Shown here: positions 8,248 through 17,551 of the stretch, piece after piece
Layout of the letters: each line of letters opens with the position of its first letter
Numbering within the stretch: the first letter of the stretch is position 1
Assembly: GCA_028280025.1 (NCBI GenBank)
Contig: JANQMO010000060.1
Coordinates: forward strand, 1 to 64,000
DNA: 64,000 nt
Direction: 5' to 3'
Origin: Chlorobium sp.
Lineage (GTDB): Bacteria; Bacteroidota; Chlorobiia; Chlorobiales; Chlorobiaceae
The notes under the pieces: model-generated
Told to the model about the DNA's origin: nothing
The model's input: only the letters and a program-made list of their open reading frames with translations
The model's database searches: none
Program-made: the position numbers and the translations under genes

Positions 8248-8598
8248 TTATGAGCCCATGGCCGATTTGACGATCCGGCTGAACGCAGCAGGATCCTTTA
8301 TGGCAATCTCTGCAAGGGTTTTACGGTTGATATCGATATTTTTCTTGTTCATCGCATCCATAAGGCGGGAATAGCTTGTTCCGTTTTCCCGGGCGGCTGC
8401 ATTGATTCGCATGATCCAGAGCGCGCGGAACGTTCTTTTCTTCACTCTTCTGTCACGGTATGCATACTGTTCGGCTTTGTCGACAGCATGTTTTGCGACG
8501 GTCAGGATATTGCCTCTGGATCCCCAGTACCCTTTTGCTTTTTTCAGTATCCGTTTTCTTCTCGCACGTGACGCAACGGCGTTGGTGGCTCTTGGCAT
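8248..8598 (-). CDS. rplT: 50S ribosomal protein L20
   Basis: L20 is an early assembly protein of the large subunit and in some bacteria represses its own operon. The N-terminus MPRATNAVASRARRKRILKKAKGYWGSRGN is the family signature, followed by AYRDRRVKKRTFRALWIMRINAA. It sits between rpmI and pheS in the common infC-rpmI-rplT order. Confidence 0.96.
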   Translation of the reverse strand: MPRATNAVASRARRKRILKKAKGYWGSRGNILTVAKHAVDKAEQYAYRDRRVKKRTFRALWIMRINAAARENGTSYSRLMDAMNKKNIDINRKTLAEIAIKDPAAFSRIVKSAMGS

Positions 8599-8635
8599 CG
8601 TAGTATCGGTTTAGTTGTTGAAACAAGAATAAAGC

Positions 8636-8830
8636 TCAGGACAGGATCATTCGCTTGATCTGTTTTTCCTGGGCCTTGTCTACCAGTGTCGACTGATGAA
8701 GACGACGGGTTCTTTTTCTGTTCTTTTTTTCGAGGTTGTGCGAACCGTTCATTTTTTCGCGTTTCACCCGTCCTGATGCGGTGGTTTTAAACCTTTTACA
8801 GGCACCGCGATGTGATTTCATTTTTGGCAT
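8636..8830 (-). CDS. rpmI: 50S ribosomal protein L35
   Basis: A small (64-residue), very basic large-subunit protein: MPKMKSHRGACKRFKTTASG is the family N-terminus, with a lysine-rich middle and the helical end VDKAQEKQIKRMIL. It lies 37 bases upstream of rplT in transcription direction and 18 after infC. Confidence 0.96.
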   Translation of the reverse strand: MPKMKSHRGACKRFKTTASGRVKREKMNGSHNLEKKNRKRTRRLHQSTLVDKAQEKQIKRMILS

Positions 8831-8848
8831 GTCGCTCTGTCTTTGGTG

Positions 8849-9445
8849 TTATTGTTGTGATTCTTCCCTGTTGATCTTTGCCAGCTGTCTTTCGTAGGCC
8901 TCGATTTTTTTCTTGTCAGGCTCGAAGTAGACGTAGAGCCGTTTACCCTCGAATTTCGGCTGCCCTTCGGGATTGCTTACGTTACTCAGCCGTTCTGTCA
9001 GCCGCTCTACAAGCTCAAACCCTTTATCCTTATAGATAATAGAGCGCCCGAGGAAGACGACGGTGGCCCTGACACGGTTGCCTTTGCGGAGGAACTCTTC
9101 AAGATGAGCCGCTTTGAAATCAAAATCGTGTTTGTCCGTATTTGGATGAAACCTCAGTTCCTTCAGTGCAGTCGGTTTGGATTTTTTCTTCCTGTCCTTG
9201 TCTTTTTTATCGAGTTTGTACTGCAGCTTGCCGTAGTTGTCAAGTTTACAGACAGGCGGTGTCGAGTTCGGCTGCACTTCTATAAGATCAAGCCCCTCCT
9301 GTTCAGCCAGCTTCAGGGCGTTGCCGGTTTTCATGATCTCCTGTGACCCGTCATTGAAAACGACCCTTACCTCGGGGACTCTGATTTGCTCATTGACCCT
9401 GTAGGTGACCTTTGGCTTCTGAGGTGCACTTCTCTTTTTTCTCAT
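8849..9445 (-). CDS. infC: translation initiation factor IF-3
   Basis: IF-3 binds the 30S subunit, checks the start codon and prevents premature 50S joining. The N-terminal domain contains YRVNEQIRVPEVRVVFNDGSQEIMKT and the C-terminal domain contains KELRFHPNTDKHDFDFKAAHLEEFLRKGNRV and the FLGR segment. It begins with ATG, whereas many bacteria use the rare AUU start for autoregulation. 198 residues, slightly longer than E. coli. The gene starts 35 bases after thrS. Confidence 0.95.
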   Translation of the reverse strand: MRKKRSAPQKPKVTYRVNEQIRVPEVRVVFNDGSQEIMKTGNALKLAEQEGLDLIEVQPNSTPPVCKLDNYGKLQYKLDKKDKDRKKKSKPTALKELRFHPNTDKHDFDFKAAHLEEFLRKGNRVRATVVFLGRSIIYKDKGFELVERLTERLSNVSNPEGQPKFEGKRLYVYFEPDKKKIEAYERQLAKINREESQQ

Positions 9446-9479
9446 ACGGTATCGATTTGGTTGAAATATCTCGTTGTGG

Positions 9480-11459
9480 TCAGGATTTATTCCTGATTTC
9501 CTTTGCCAGTTTTTCCTGATAATCCTCTATAGACATGCTTCCCAGGTCTCCCTTGCGGTGACGGCGCAGCGATACCGTGTTCGAATCCGCTTCTTTCTGG
9601 CCGATAATGACCATGTAAGGGATTTTGCTTACTTCGGCTTCGCGTATTTTCCTGCCTATTTTTTCGCTTCGCAGGTCAAGTTCCGCACGGATGCCTTTTT
9701 CGATAAGCGAACGGTGAACCTTGTCGGCATACTCATGGGTTTCTTCGGAAATTGGCAGAACGGCAACCTGAACCGGCGCCAGCCAGAGCGGGAAGTTGCC
9801 CGCTGTGTGTTCGATCAGAACACCGATAAAGCGCTCCATGGAGCCGAACGGAGCCCTGTGGATGATGACCGGCCTGTGCGGCTGTCCGTCACTGCCGACG
9901 TAGGTAAGATCGAATCGTTCAGGCATGACATAATCTACCTGAACAGTACCGAGCTGCCATTTTCTGCCGAGAGCGTCGCGTACGATGAAATCGATTTTCG
10001 GTCCGTAAAAGCTTGCTTCACCAATCCCGATAATATAGCTGATATTCATGCGGTCGGCGGCTTCCCTGATATCTTTTTCTGCCTGTTGCCAGACTTCTTC
10101 GGTTCCGCCATACTTTTCAAGGTTTTCAGGGTCGTGGAGGGACAGCCTGATTTCAATATCGTCAAATCCGAGCGTGGTGAACACGAATTTGGTCAGATCG
10201 ATTGCGTTGCAGATCTCGTCGACCAGTTGATCGGGCCTGCAATAGATATGCGAGTCGTCCTGCGTAAAGCCGCGTGCCCGTATGAGACCGTTCAGTTCTC
10301 CGGACTGCTCATGACGGTACACCGTACCGAACTCCGTCAAGCGGACAGGAAGGTCGCGGTAACTGCGAAGCTTTGAACTGTAGATCATGTGGTGATGAGG
10401 ACAGTTCATGGGTTTCAGCAGGTACTGTTCTTCCCGGCCGAGATCATCCGTGTAGGTCAGCGGCGGGAACTGTGAGTCGCTGTAATACGGGTAATGCCCG
10501 GATCGTTTGTAGAGCCCGATATGTCCTATATGCGGCGTGTACACCGGAACATAGCCGCGTTTTTTCTGTTCCTCCCGCAGGAACGATTCAAGCTCGTTCC
10601 TTATGATTGCACCTTTGGGCAGCCATATAGGCAGCCCGCTTCCTACGTCCTGAGAAAGCATGAACAGCTCAAGTTCCGCGCCGAGTTTTCGATGATCGCG
10701 CTTTTTCGCTTCCTCGATACGAGCCAGATGCTCTTTGAGCAGCTTTTCGGAAGGAAAGGCGATACCGTAAATCCTCTGCATGCTTTCCCGTGACGCGTCT
10801 CCCCGCCAGAACGATGCAGAGATATTGGTGAGTTTTACCGCTTTCAACTGCGCTGTGTTCATCAGGTGCGGCCCGCTGCAGAGGTCGGCGAACTCCCCCT
10901 GATGGTAGATCGAGACCTCCCGGGTATCTTTCAAGGTATCCTCGAGGATTTCGACCTTGTAGGGGTCGCTTCTTCGGGACGAGAAGTAGGTGATGGCGTC
11001 TTCTCTGGTCAGCTCCTCTTTCTGGATCGGCAGTGCGCGTTTGCCGATCTCCAGCATTTTTCGCTCGATAGCTTGAAGATCGTTTTCGGTGAAGCGGTGT
11101 TCTGAAGCAATGTCGTAATAAAAACCCTGTTCAATCGCAGGTCCGGCACCGAATTTCGTTCCGGGAAACAGTTCCTCGATTGCCTGGGCCATGATGTGGC
11201 TTGCGCTGTGCCAGAATATATCCCTGCCGATGCCGTTCGGATGGTCAAAGGTGATAATTTCAACCCCCGCATCGTTCCTGACCGGCACGGAAAGATCGGC
11301 CGGTTTGCCGTCAATGCTGATTGCAAGGGCGTCTTTTGCCAGTTTTCGCCCAATTGATTGCGCTATATCGTAACCGGTTACGCCTGACGGAAAAGAACGG
11401 CTCTTGCCGTCAGGGAAGGTGATGGTTACCGTCGCCTGTACGTCGTTGTTTTCGGACAT
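9480..11459 (-). CDS. thrS: threonyl-tRNA synthetase
   Basis: Class II synthetase charging tRNA-Thr. Domains in order: an N-terminal TGS domain (VTITFPDGKSRSFPSG), the editing domain with HSASHIMAQAIEELFPG and CSGPHL (zinc/editing histidines and cysteine), the catalytic core with MNCPHHHMIY, RLTEFGTVYRHEQSGEL (motif 2) and the C-terminal anticodon-binding domain (VQVAVLPISEE...). The start at 11459 (MSENND) gives 659 residues; the extension to 11513 has no family support. First of the thrS-infC-rpmI-rplT-pheS run. Confidence 0.95.
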   Translation of the reverse strand: MSENNDVQATVTITFPDGKSRSFPSGVTGYDIAQSIGRKLAKDALAISIDGKPADLSVPVRNDAGVEIITFDHPNGIGRDIFWHSASHIMAQAIEELFPGTKFGAGPAIEQGFYYDIASEHRFTENDLQAIERKMLEIGKRALPIQKEELTREDAITYFSSRRSDPYKVEILEDTLKDTREVSIYHQGEFADLCSGPHLMNTAQLKAVKLTNISASFWRGDASRESMQRIYGIAFPSEKLLKEHLARIEEAKKRDHRKLGAELELFMLSQDVGSGLPIWLPKGAIIRNELESFLREEQKKRGYVPVYTPHIGHIGLYKRSGHYPYYSDSQFPPLTYTDDLGREEQYLLKPMNCPHHHMIYSSKLRSYRDLPVRLTEFGTVYRHEQSGELNGLIRARGFTQDDSHIYCRPDQLVDEICNAIDLTKFVFTTLGFDDIEIRLSLHDPENLEKYGGTEEVWQQAEKDIREAADRMNISYIIGIGEASFYGPKIDFIVRDALGRKWQLGTVQVDYVMPERFDLTYVGSDGQPHRPVIIHRAPFGSMERFIGVLIEHTAGNFPLWLAPVQVAVLPISEETHEYADKVHRSLIEKGIRAELDLRSEKIGRKIREAEVSKIPYMVIIGQKEADSNTVSLRRHRKGDLGSMSIEDYQEKLAKEIRNKS

Positions 11460-11728
11460 GAATCGTGTCTCTATCGATACGCTGTGATGAAGCCGGTTTT
11501 TTGACAGCTTCACTCCTGATTACAGGATTGCCGGCCGCTTTCAGTTAGTTGATTGCCGAGCGGGAGGGCCGGAAGGCAGCATGATTGCAGCTGCGTAGTC
11601 CCAATTCAGCAAGAAGTCAGGAATGGTACTAATTTTTTTACACAATTCAAAATTGTGCCGCCTCGAAATACCTGCTGCGAGTTTCGATGGTTTTGCCGCC
11701 GGTTCATTGCCTATAGGACCTATGGGTC

Positions 11729-13156
11729 TTACTTGAGTTTTTCCAGCAAATCAGGCGTCACGGTATCTTTCCCCTGACTGGCTGCGAGAGTTTCGGCTTT
11801 TTTCTTCAACTCTCTGCCGAACGATATCTGGCTGATGAACGGCGCTTTGGCGACAATGGCTTCGAGGACGGCGTTTGCTTCCTTGGTCCACGATATGGTT
11901 CCGGGGGGAGGGGGTGCCTCCTGTTCAGTTTTTTTCGTAATGGGAAGAAAGGTGAAAAGAGTGTCGTACAGTGTGTTGACTATTTCCTGTATAAGATAGA
12001 CTGCGCCGCTGTGCCCCATGAACGGCGTGCCGAGCGCCCTGCGGACAATCGGTCCGGGGAAGCCGGCAGGAATAAAACGGGTTTGTGCGTCGAGTTCGGA
12101 AAGATAGATTTTATCGACAATCCGGCCGAACATGAACTGAGGCCGGGTTGCCTCGAGCTCCTCACGAAGCGCCGAGTTGTCGATAGTGACCGAGTCATGG
12201 CTGAACAGGCACTGCATACCCATTTCATCACCCAGAAACGCCGCGAGGCCTTCGGCGTAGGTCCTGTCGGCGGCGACGCCAAACCGTATTGTCGGGAACC
12301 ACTCGGATTGCGGGCCGCGCCAGAGATCCCACAGCGGCTGCAGCGTGCCTTGTTTTTCTTCCTTTAAAAAAGCCTCCGACATTGCCGCATTGCCGGTCAG
12401 TTCACCAAGTTGACGGATGAAGCGTTCTGTCTCCTTCAGGCCGAAGGGCGCCTGGAGTACCGGTCTCCCTGTCAATTCAGCAAGCGTTTCCCCGAATTCC
12501 TTGTACATGAGGACGATGACATCGGAATGTTTCAACGAGGATATATCGGAGAGTCGGCTTTTCCAGGGGTACACATGGTGTATTGTCAGCCCGCATCCCC
12601 TGACAAGACGTTGTATCTCGGCAAGGTCGGAGGGGCTGTTGAAGCAGCCGTACGTGGGTCCGATGATGCTGACGGTACCGGCGGCCACTTCGGGAGCTTT
12701 ACTGTCGTCAAACGTCTTGTAAAGCCAGCCGAGCGCTCTGTCCCTGCCTTTCCATTCATTGTCGCCAAGCGAGTTCGACGAAAAAAAACGAACATCGGGG
12801 TATCGCTGCCGCAGCATGTTCTCATGGTCGCTTCCTATCATTTCGCTTTCTGCGCTCGATACAAGAATGATCTGTTTGCCTGTGTCGCCAAGTTTTTCAA
12901 GGATGTCAATGACCGTATCGGAGCTGCCGGAAGAGGATATTTCCCTTTCGGTAAGGCTTGTCGGCGTGAAGTTTTCCAGGTAAGGAACGGCGTCGGTATA
13001 ATCGATGACAGCGGCTCCGACCAGGTTATAGCAGCCTACGGGAGCATCTGCCAGGACATGCACATCCTCCAGGGAGGCAAATGTATTGACAGCCCCCCAG
13101 TAGGCGCTCGCGGTGGATTCGTCCCTTATGGTTTTTGTCATGGCACCCTGACTCAT
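11729..13156 (-). CDS. bchZ: chlorophyllide a reductase subunit Z
   Basis: BchZ and BchY form the nitrogenase-like catalytic component of chlorophyllide a reductase, which reduces ring B on the way to bacteriochlorophyll; BchX is the ATP-dependent reductase. The protein starts YWGAVNTFASLEDVHVLADAPVGCYN, with C42 at the position of a conserved cluster ligand, continues with IILVSSAESEMIGSD and the NifK-like core, and ends with the BchZ-type tail VAKAPFISQISFGRELKKKAE. 475 residues is the normal BchZ length (BchB and BchN are different in both ends). Here bchZ stands alone between a GH3 gene and thrS; bchX and bchY are not in the window. Confidence 0.9.
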   Translation of the reverse strand: MSQGAMTKTIRDESTASAYWGAVNTFASLEDVHVLADAPVGCYNLVGAAVIDYTDAVPYLENFTPTSLTEREISSSGSSDTVIDILEKLGDTGKQIILVSSAESEMIGSDHENMLRQRYPDVRFFSSNSLGDNEWKGRDRALGWLYKTFDDSKAPEVAAGTVSIIGPTYGCFNSPSDLAEIQRLVRGCGLTIHHVYPWKSRLSDISSLKHSDVIVLMYKEFGETLAELTGRPVLQAPFGLKETERFIRQLGELTGNAAMSEAFLKEEKQGTLQPLWDLWRGPQSEWFPTIRFGVAADRTYAEGLAAFLGDEMGMQCLFSHDSVTIDNSALREELEATRPQFMFGRIVDKIYLSELDAQTRFIPAGFPGPIVRRALGTPFMGHSGAVYLIQEIVNTLYDTLFTFLPITKKTEQEAPPPPGTISWTKEANAVLEAIVAKAPFISQISFGRELKKKAETLAASQGKDTVTPDLLEKLK

Positions 13157-13239
13157 GTGTGGTTCAATGGTAGACCATAATGTAGTAAAAAAGGGCGAGA
13201 GGTGGTGCTTGAGGGGTTCCTCTGCGGCGGACCGGTATT

Positions 13240-15000
13240 TCAGGGAATATTTGCGCTCAGCGACACCGGCAGTTTTCCGGTAGGCTCTATCTTGCCTTCA
13301 AGAAGCCGGACGGCGGCATTTTCACTGAATTCCGAAGACGAATACGTGCAGATGTAGGCCGGGATGTCAGGTATCTGGCTGATAAGGTAGGGTGTTCCGA
13401 AAGATATCAGAACCAGAGGGCGTTCCGGTGGCAGGGTTTGTGTGAGTTTATTGATGAAATCCTGCTGCCGGTCATTCAGTTCGAGGGATTTTGCTCCGGT
13501 CAGGACTTCGACATAGGTTGAAATGATGACGCCGGAAGCATACCGGGCTTTCTCTGCGGCGTTCTGGTAATCGGCGGCACCGGCATCGATATCAAGCCTG
13601 AGGCTTTGTGCTCCGAATGCCTTATACAGCTTTTCTGAAAAGGTTTCCCCTGACAGGGCATATTTCTTGTTCTCGACGATGATATGCAGGATGTTGTCCC
13701 GTTTTCTGATCGGCAGGACATTTCTGCTGTCTTTGACGACAGTGATTGAATTGTCGGCAATGGTTTCGGCAAGTTTTCTCGAACTGCGGACACTGACATG
13801 GCTGGAGATGTTGTCCGGATTGACCAGACGCTTTTTGTCCAGGCCCAGCCACCGTTTTGCCAGGAGAATCCTGCGCACGGAACGGTCAATCTGCCGTTTG
13901 GACAGTTTTCCTTTCCTTACAGCCTTCAGGACGGTTCTGTGTGTCAGCTCGGGATCAGGTGAAAAGAGAAGCAGGTCGTTACCGGCTTCTACAGCACGAA
14001 GGGATATATCTTCCAGCGAATGGTGCTCGTAGAGCGCTTTCATGTTGAGCGCATCGGTTATGATAAGTCCCTGGAAACCCAGCTCATTTCTCAGGAGTTT
14101 GGTGACAATTCTCCATGATAATGTTGCGGGAGTCAGGTTTCCGGTAATTTTTGGGACGGCAAGATGGCCGATCATGACACTCATGACTCCATGATCGATC
14201 GCCGCTTTGAAGGGTTTGAGTTCCAGATTTTCGAGGCGTTTCCTGCTGGACTGGACAATCGGGAGGTTATCATGACTGTCGACACTGACGTCGCCATGGC
14301 CGGGAAAATGCTTTGCTGTCGCCAGCATCCCTTTCGACTGGAGGCCGTCGATAAATGCCTGAGCCATCTCTATGGTCAGATCGGCCCTGTCACTGTAGGA
14401 TCGAGTATTGATAACCGGATTATCCGGATTCAGGTTAAGATCGACATTCGGTGAATAACTCTGATGAATGCCAAGCGCCTTTGCTTCCCGGGCGATCACT
14501 TCTGCCATCTTCCGGACAAGAGTCGGGCTGCCGGTTGCAGACAAGGCCATGTTCGGGGCGAATTCTGTCGCCCCCTCAATTCTCATGGCAAGTCCTTTTT
14601 CCATGTCGGCGCTGATAAGCAGCGGCAGGGGCGCGATACTTTGGAAATAATTTGCAAGGGCGACAGCGTCAGAGGTTGTCCCTTTGAGAAACATCACGCC
14701 GCCAACTTTTCCTTTACGGATCAGCTTTTTCAGTTTGCTGTATTCCTTGTTGTTCCGGGGGCGGACTTTGGCCGGACTGTGAGCGATGATCATCTGGCCG
14801 ATTTTATCGGAGAGAGAGAGCTTTCTGAGCTGTTTTTCAACCCAGTTGTCTGTTCTGCCGAAAACTTCATGTGCCGTGTTCGTGATTTCGTCAGAATCGG
14901 TGCCGGCTGCTGCAGGGTTTCCCTGCAGCAGCATGAGCGGAGTACAGCAGAAAAAAAGAATAGCCCCCGCCGTTATGTGTCGTATCGAGAGATGTTTCAT
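13240..15000 (-). CDS. exported glycoside hydrolase family 3 (beta-N-acetylhexosaminidase-like)
   Basis: The N-terminus (ITAGAILFFCCTPLMLLQG) is a signal peptide or lipoprotein-like leader, so the enzyme acts outside the cytoplasm. The GH3 catalytic domain carries AKHFPGHGDVSVDSHDNLPIV, the NagZ signature with the histidine-aspartate catalytic dyad, and D316 in LIITDALNMKAL is the nucleophile. Beyond about residue 390 a second alpha/beta domain follows, making it 586 residues, longer than single-domain cytosolic NagZ. Likely role: turnover of peptidoglycan GlcNAc or degradation of a related glycan. It lies 83 bases upstream of bchZ on the same strand. Confidence 0.85.
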   Translation of the reverse strand: MKHLSIRHITAGAILFFCCTPLMLLQGNPAAAGTDSDEITNTAHEVFGRTDNWVEKQLRKLSLSDKIGQMIIAHSPAKVRPRNNKEYSKLKKLIRKGKVGGVMFLKGTTSDAVALANYFQSIAPLPLLISADMEKGLAMRIEGATEFAPNMALSATGSPTLVRKMAEVIAREAKALGIHQSYSPNVDLNLNPDNPVINTRSYSDRADLTIEMAQAFIDGLQSKGMLATAKHFPGHGDVSVDSHDNLPIVQSSRKRLENLELKPFKAAIDHGVMSVMIGHLAVPKITGNLTPATLSWRIVTKLLRNELGFQGLIITDALNMKALYEHHSLEDISLRAVEAGNDLLLFSPDPELTHRTVLKAVRKGKLSKRQIDRSVRRILLAKRWLGLDKKRLVNPDNISSHVSVRSSRKLAETIADNSITVVKDSRNVLPIRKRDNILHIIVENKKYALSGETFSEKLYKAFGAQSLRLDIDAGAADYQNAAEKARYASGVIISTYVEVLTGAKSLELNDRQQDFINKLTQTLPPERPLVLISFGTPYLISQIPDIPAYICTYSSSEFSENAAVRLLEGKIEPTGKLPVSLSANIP

Positions 15001-15063
15001 CTTAGGGGATTTGCTTGCCCGGGGAGAGGTTAAGGTCTTCGGCGCATGCGATGCCGGCTGCCC

Positions 15064-15582
15064 TCAGGAAGAGGCCATGAACAGGTAAGGTTTCCAGTCC
15101 TCGGATACCGCAGTAATGAATTTTCGCATCAGCATGATGTGGCTTGGCCGAATCGGCTCCTTCAACGGGAGCATTCCTGCTTCTTTGGGAGTCCTGTTTC
15201 CCTTTTTTGTATTACAGGGACTGCAGGCAGTGATCAGGTTTTCCCATGTGTCTTCTCCTCCTTTCGAGCGGGGCACCATATGGTCGATCGTTAATTGTCT
15301 GTCGGTCCTGCCGCAATACTGGCACTGAAAATTATCCCTCCTGAAAATATTCTTCCGGTTCAGCATGATTTTTTTGTACGGAAGACGGACGTACACAGTC
15401 AAACGCACAATGCTGGGAAGAGGGAAGGATTGCGATACTGTGCAGACGAACTGTTCGGGATGATGCGCAACAGTCACCGCTTTACCGCAAAAAAGGAGCA
15501 CAATAGCTTTTTGCGCGTCACAGATGCTCAGAGGCTCATAACTGCTGTTCAGGACAAGTACTTTTGCTCTGTGTAATGGCAT
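15064..15582 (-). CDS. HNH endonuclease-domain protein
   Basis: The protein has an N-terminal domain (VLVLNSSYEPLSICDAQKAIVLLFCGKAV) found in a widespread group of HNH proteins, and a zinc-bound HNH nuclease domain: CQYCG, IDHMVPRSKGGEDTWENLITACSPCN. Such proteins are common chromosomal genes; their target is not known. The start is set at 15582 (MPLHRAK) because the longer frame to 15612 would begin inside the predicted promoter. Divergent from gcvPB's downstream side; the GH3 gene follows after 63 bases. Confidence 0.8.
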   Translation of the reverse strand: MPLHRAKVLVLNSSYEPLSICDAQKAIVLLFCGKAVTVAHHPEQFVCTVSQSFPLPSIVRLTVYVRLPYKKIMLNRKNIFRRDNFQCQYCGRTDRQLTIDHMVPRSKGGEDTWENLITACSPCNTKKGNRTPKEAGMLPLKEPIRPSHIMLMRKFITAVSEDWKPYLFMASS

Positions 15583-15599
15583 GGCTATTCTGTTTGTAA

Positions 15600-15628
15600 A
15601 GTATACGTCCATAATCCGAGAAAATCAA
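15600..15628 (-). promoter_or_regulatory. predicted promoter of the HNH gene
   Basis: On the minus strand TTGATT (15628-15623), 17 bases, TATACT (15605-15600). This is the best sigma-70-like match in the area. Initiation near 15593 leaves only about 10 bases before the ATG at 15582, so translation may start on an almost leaderless transcript. Confidence 0.55.
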
Positions 15629-15934
15629 AAATACCAGCGTCACATTTTTGTGAATAGATGCTCGTGAATAGTGAATGGAGGATTGCTGGTTGGCTGGACG
15701 GCAGGAAGGTTTGGATAGTACTTTTTTTAGCAATGAGCAATGAGTGTAGGGGCAGACCTGTGTGTCTGCCCGTGTCTGTACCTGGTGGTAAGTGACGGTA
15801 GAGGGCCGTCAGATGGGGTTTTGTAGGGGCGAAAAATCTTTCGCCCGTATGGGGGGCGTGAGAAAGGGCGGCACGAATTATGACTGTGAACTGCTTACTG
15901 TAGACTCTTCAGACGGCCCACTGCCTACTCTTCC
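15606..15934. repeat. intergenic region filled with dispersed repeats
   Basis: No gene is seen between the HNH gene and gcvPB. The stretch holds two palindromes of the same family (15746-15772, GTAGGGGCAGAC...GTCTGCCC; 15823-15846, GTAGGGGCGAAA...TTTCGCCC) and, at 15881-15934, a string of ACTG words (GTGAACTGCTTACTGTAGACT). Similar units recur near 24.96, 25.01, 36.05, 41.8-42.0 and 59.55 kb. Confidence 0.75.
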
Positions 15935-17401
15935 TCAGCAGCCGCCTGAGTAGCAGATGTTGAGTTTTCTTGAGGCTTGTGCTTCGTCGAGCCTGCCGAC
16001 AGGGGTTTTTGTCGGTGCGTTCATGACCAGATCCGGGTTGCTTTCCGCTTCGTCGGCTATGGCCAGAAGGGCATCGGCAAAAGCGTCGAGCGTTTCGATT
16101 GTTTCGGTTTCGGTCGGTTCGATCATCAGCGCCTCGCTCACGATGAGCGGGAAGTAAATGGTCGGTGCGTGGAATCCGTAGTCAAGAAGCCGCTTGGCGA
16201 TATCGAGTGTTCGGACATTATGCTGTTTTTTCTGGCGGTCGCCCGACAGGCAGAATTCGTGCATAACCGGTTTGGGAAAGGGAAGCTCAAATGTTTCAAG
16301 CAAACGGGAGAGAAGGTAGTTCGCGTTGAGTATCGCGTTTTCGGATACCCTGCGCACACCTTCCGCACCGAGCATCCTGATGTAGGCATACGCGCGGACA
16401 AGGACGCTGAAATTTCCGTAAAAGGTCATCATGCGTCCGATACTCTGCGGCTTGTTCATGTTCATCGAGTAGTAAAGGCGTCCGGCTTTCTCGGTTTTTT
16501 CAATGACAGGTACAGGCAGAAACGGGACAAGTTTTTCGCAGACGCCAACCGGTCCGCTGCCGGGTCCGCCGCCGCCGTGAGGTGCCGAGAAGGTTTTATG
16601 CAGATTGTAGTGAACAATGTCGAAACCCATGTCTCCCGGTCTCGTGATCCCCATCAGGGCATTCATGTTTGCTCCGTCCATATAGAGGAGGCTGCCGTTT
16701 TCATGCACCAGTTTTTCGATGGTGAGGATGTCTTTTTCAAACAGGCCGAGCGTGTTGGGGTTTGTCAGCATGAGAGCGGCGACATCGGGTGTGAGTTTCG
16801 CTTTGAGGTCGTCGATATCGGTGCGGCCGTCGGCGTTGCTTGCAACCGAGATGGTTTCGTAGTTCGCGATCGCAGCCGAGGCTGGATTTGTACCATGAGC
16901 GGAATCGACGACAAGCAGCTTGTTGCGTTTTGAACCGTTCGATTCATGATATTTCTTGATGAGCAGAATGCCTGTCAGTTCACCATGAGCGCCGGCGGCA
17001 GGCTGCAGAGACACCGCAGCCATACCGGCGATCTCGGCAAGCATGCCGCTCAGTTCGTACATGAGCCTGAGGGAGCCCTGAGCCGTTTCCGCAGGCTGCA
17101 GAGGGTGCATGGAAGTGAATCCCCGCAGGTCGGATACGGCGTCGTTGATTTTTGGATTGTATTTCATCGTACAACTGCCGAGCGGATACATGTTTTTATC
17201 CACATGGTAGTTAAGACCTGAAAGGCGGATAAAGTGGCGAACAACTTCGCTTTCCGGAATTTCCGGCAGATCTGCAGGTTCACGGCGCATCAGGTTCCCG
17301 GGTATCAGTTCTTCGATCGGGCGCAGGGGGGTATCGGAAGTGCCGAAACAGATGCCTCGGCGTCCTTTGCGAGACAGATCAAATATGAGCGGTTCTTTCA
17401 T
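15935..17401 (-). CDS. gcvPB: glycine dehydrogenase (decarboxylating) subunit 2
   Basis: PLP-dependent P-protein of the glycine cleavage system, of the type split into two subunits. The pyridoxal-phosphate lysine lies in HYNLHKTFSAPHGGGGPGSGP, with the upstream SAHGTNPASAAIANY and MYPLGSCTMKYNPK segments. The start at 17401 (MKEPLIFDLS) gives 488 residues, normal for subunit 2. The partner subunit gcvPA and gcvH/T are not in the window. The C-terminus ends in YSGGC. Confidence 0.93.
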   Translation of the reverse strand: MKEPLIFDLSRKGRRGICFGTSDTPLRPIEELIPGNLMRREPADLPEIPESEVVRHFIRLSGLNYHVDKNMYPLGSCTMKYNPKINDAVSDLRGFTSMHPLQPAETAQGSLRLMYELSGMLAEIAGMAAVSLQPAAGAHGELTGILLIKKYHESNGSKRNKLLVVDSAHGTNPASAAIANYETISVASNADGRTDIDDLKAKLTPDVAALMLTNPNTLGLFEKDILTIEKLVHENGSLLYMDGANMNALMGITRPGDMGFDIVHYNLHKTFSAPHGGGGPGSGPVGVCEKLVPFLPVPVIEKTEKAGRLYYSMNMNKPQSIGRMMTFYGNFSVLVRAYAYIRMLGAEGVRRVSENAILNANYLLSRLLETFELPFPKPVMHEFCLSGDRQKKQHNVRTLDIAKRLLDYGFHAPTIYFPLIVSEALMIEPTETETIETLDAFADALLAIADEAESNPDLVMNAPTKTPVGRLDEAQASRKLNICYSGGC

Positions 17402-17551
17402 GGGTATGATATAAGTGTGAAGAAATACGCAATGGCTGCACATGTTCCGCCTCGATAAGCGAGAGAACATAAAATATAGAGGACCGGGGCCATATGCTCA
17501 AACGGTGCCGGGAAAAAGAAGGCGGTTTGTACGGAAAAAATATCATGGGTT

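Noticed and set aside
11632..11660. Hairpin ACACAATTCAAAATTGTG as terminator of bchZ
   Set aside because: In the bchZ direction it is followed by A's, not T's.
11460..11728. T-box or threonine attenuator before thrS
   Set aside because: No T-box words, no threonine-rich leader frame and no terminator-antiterminator pair were seen.
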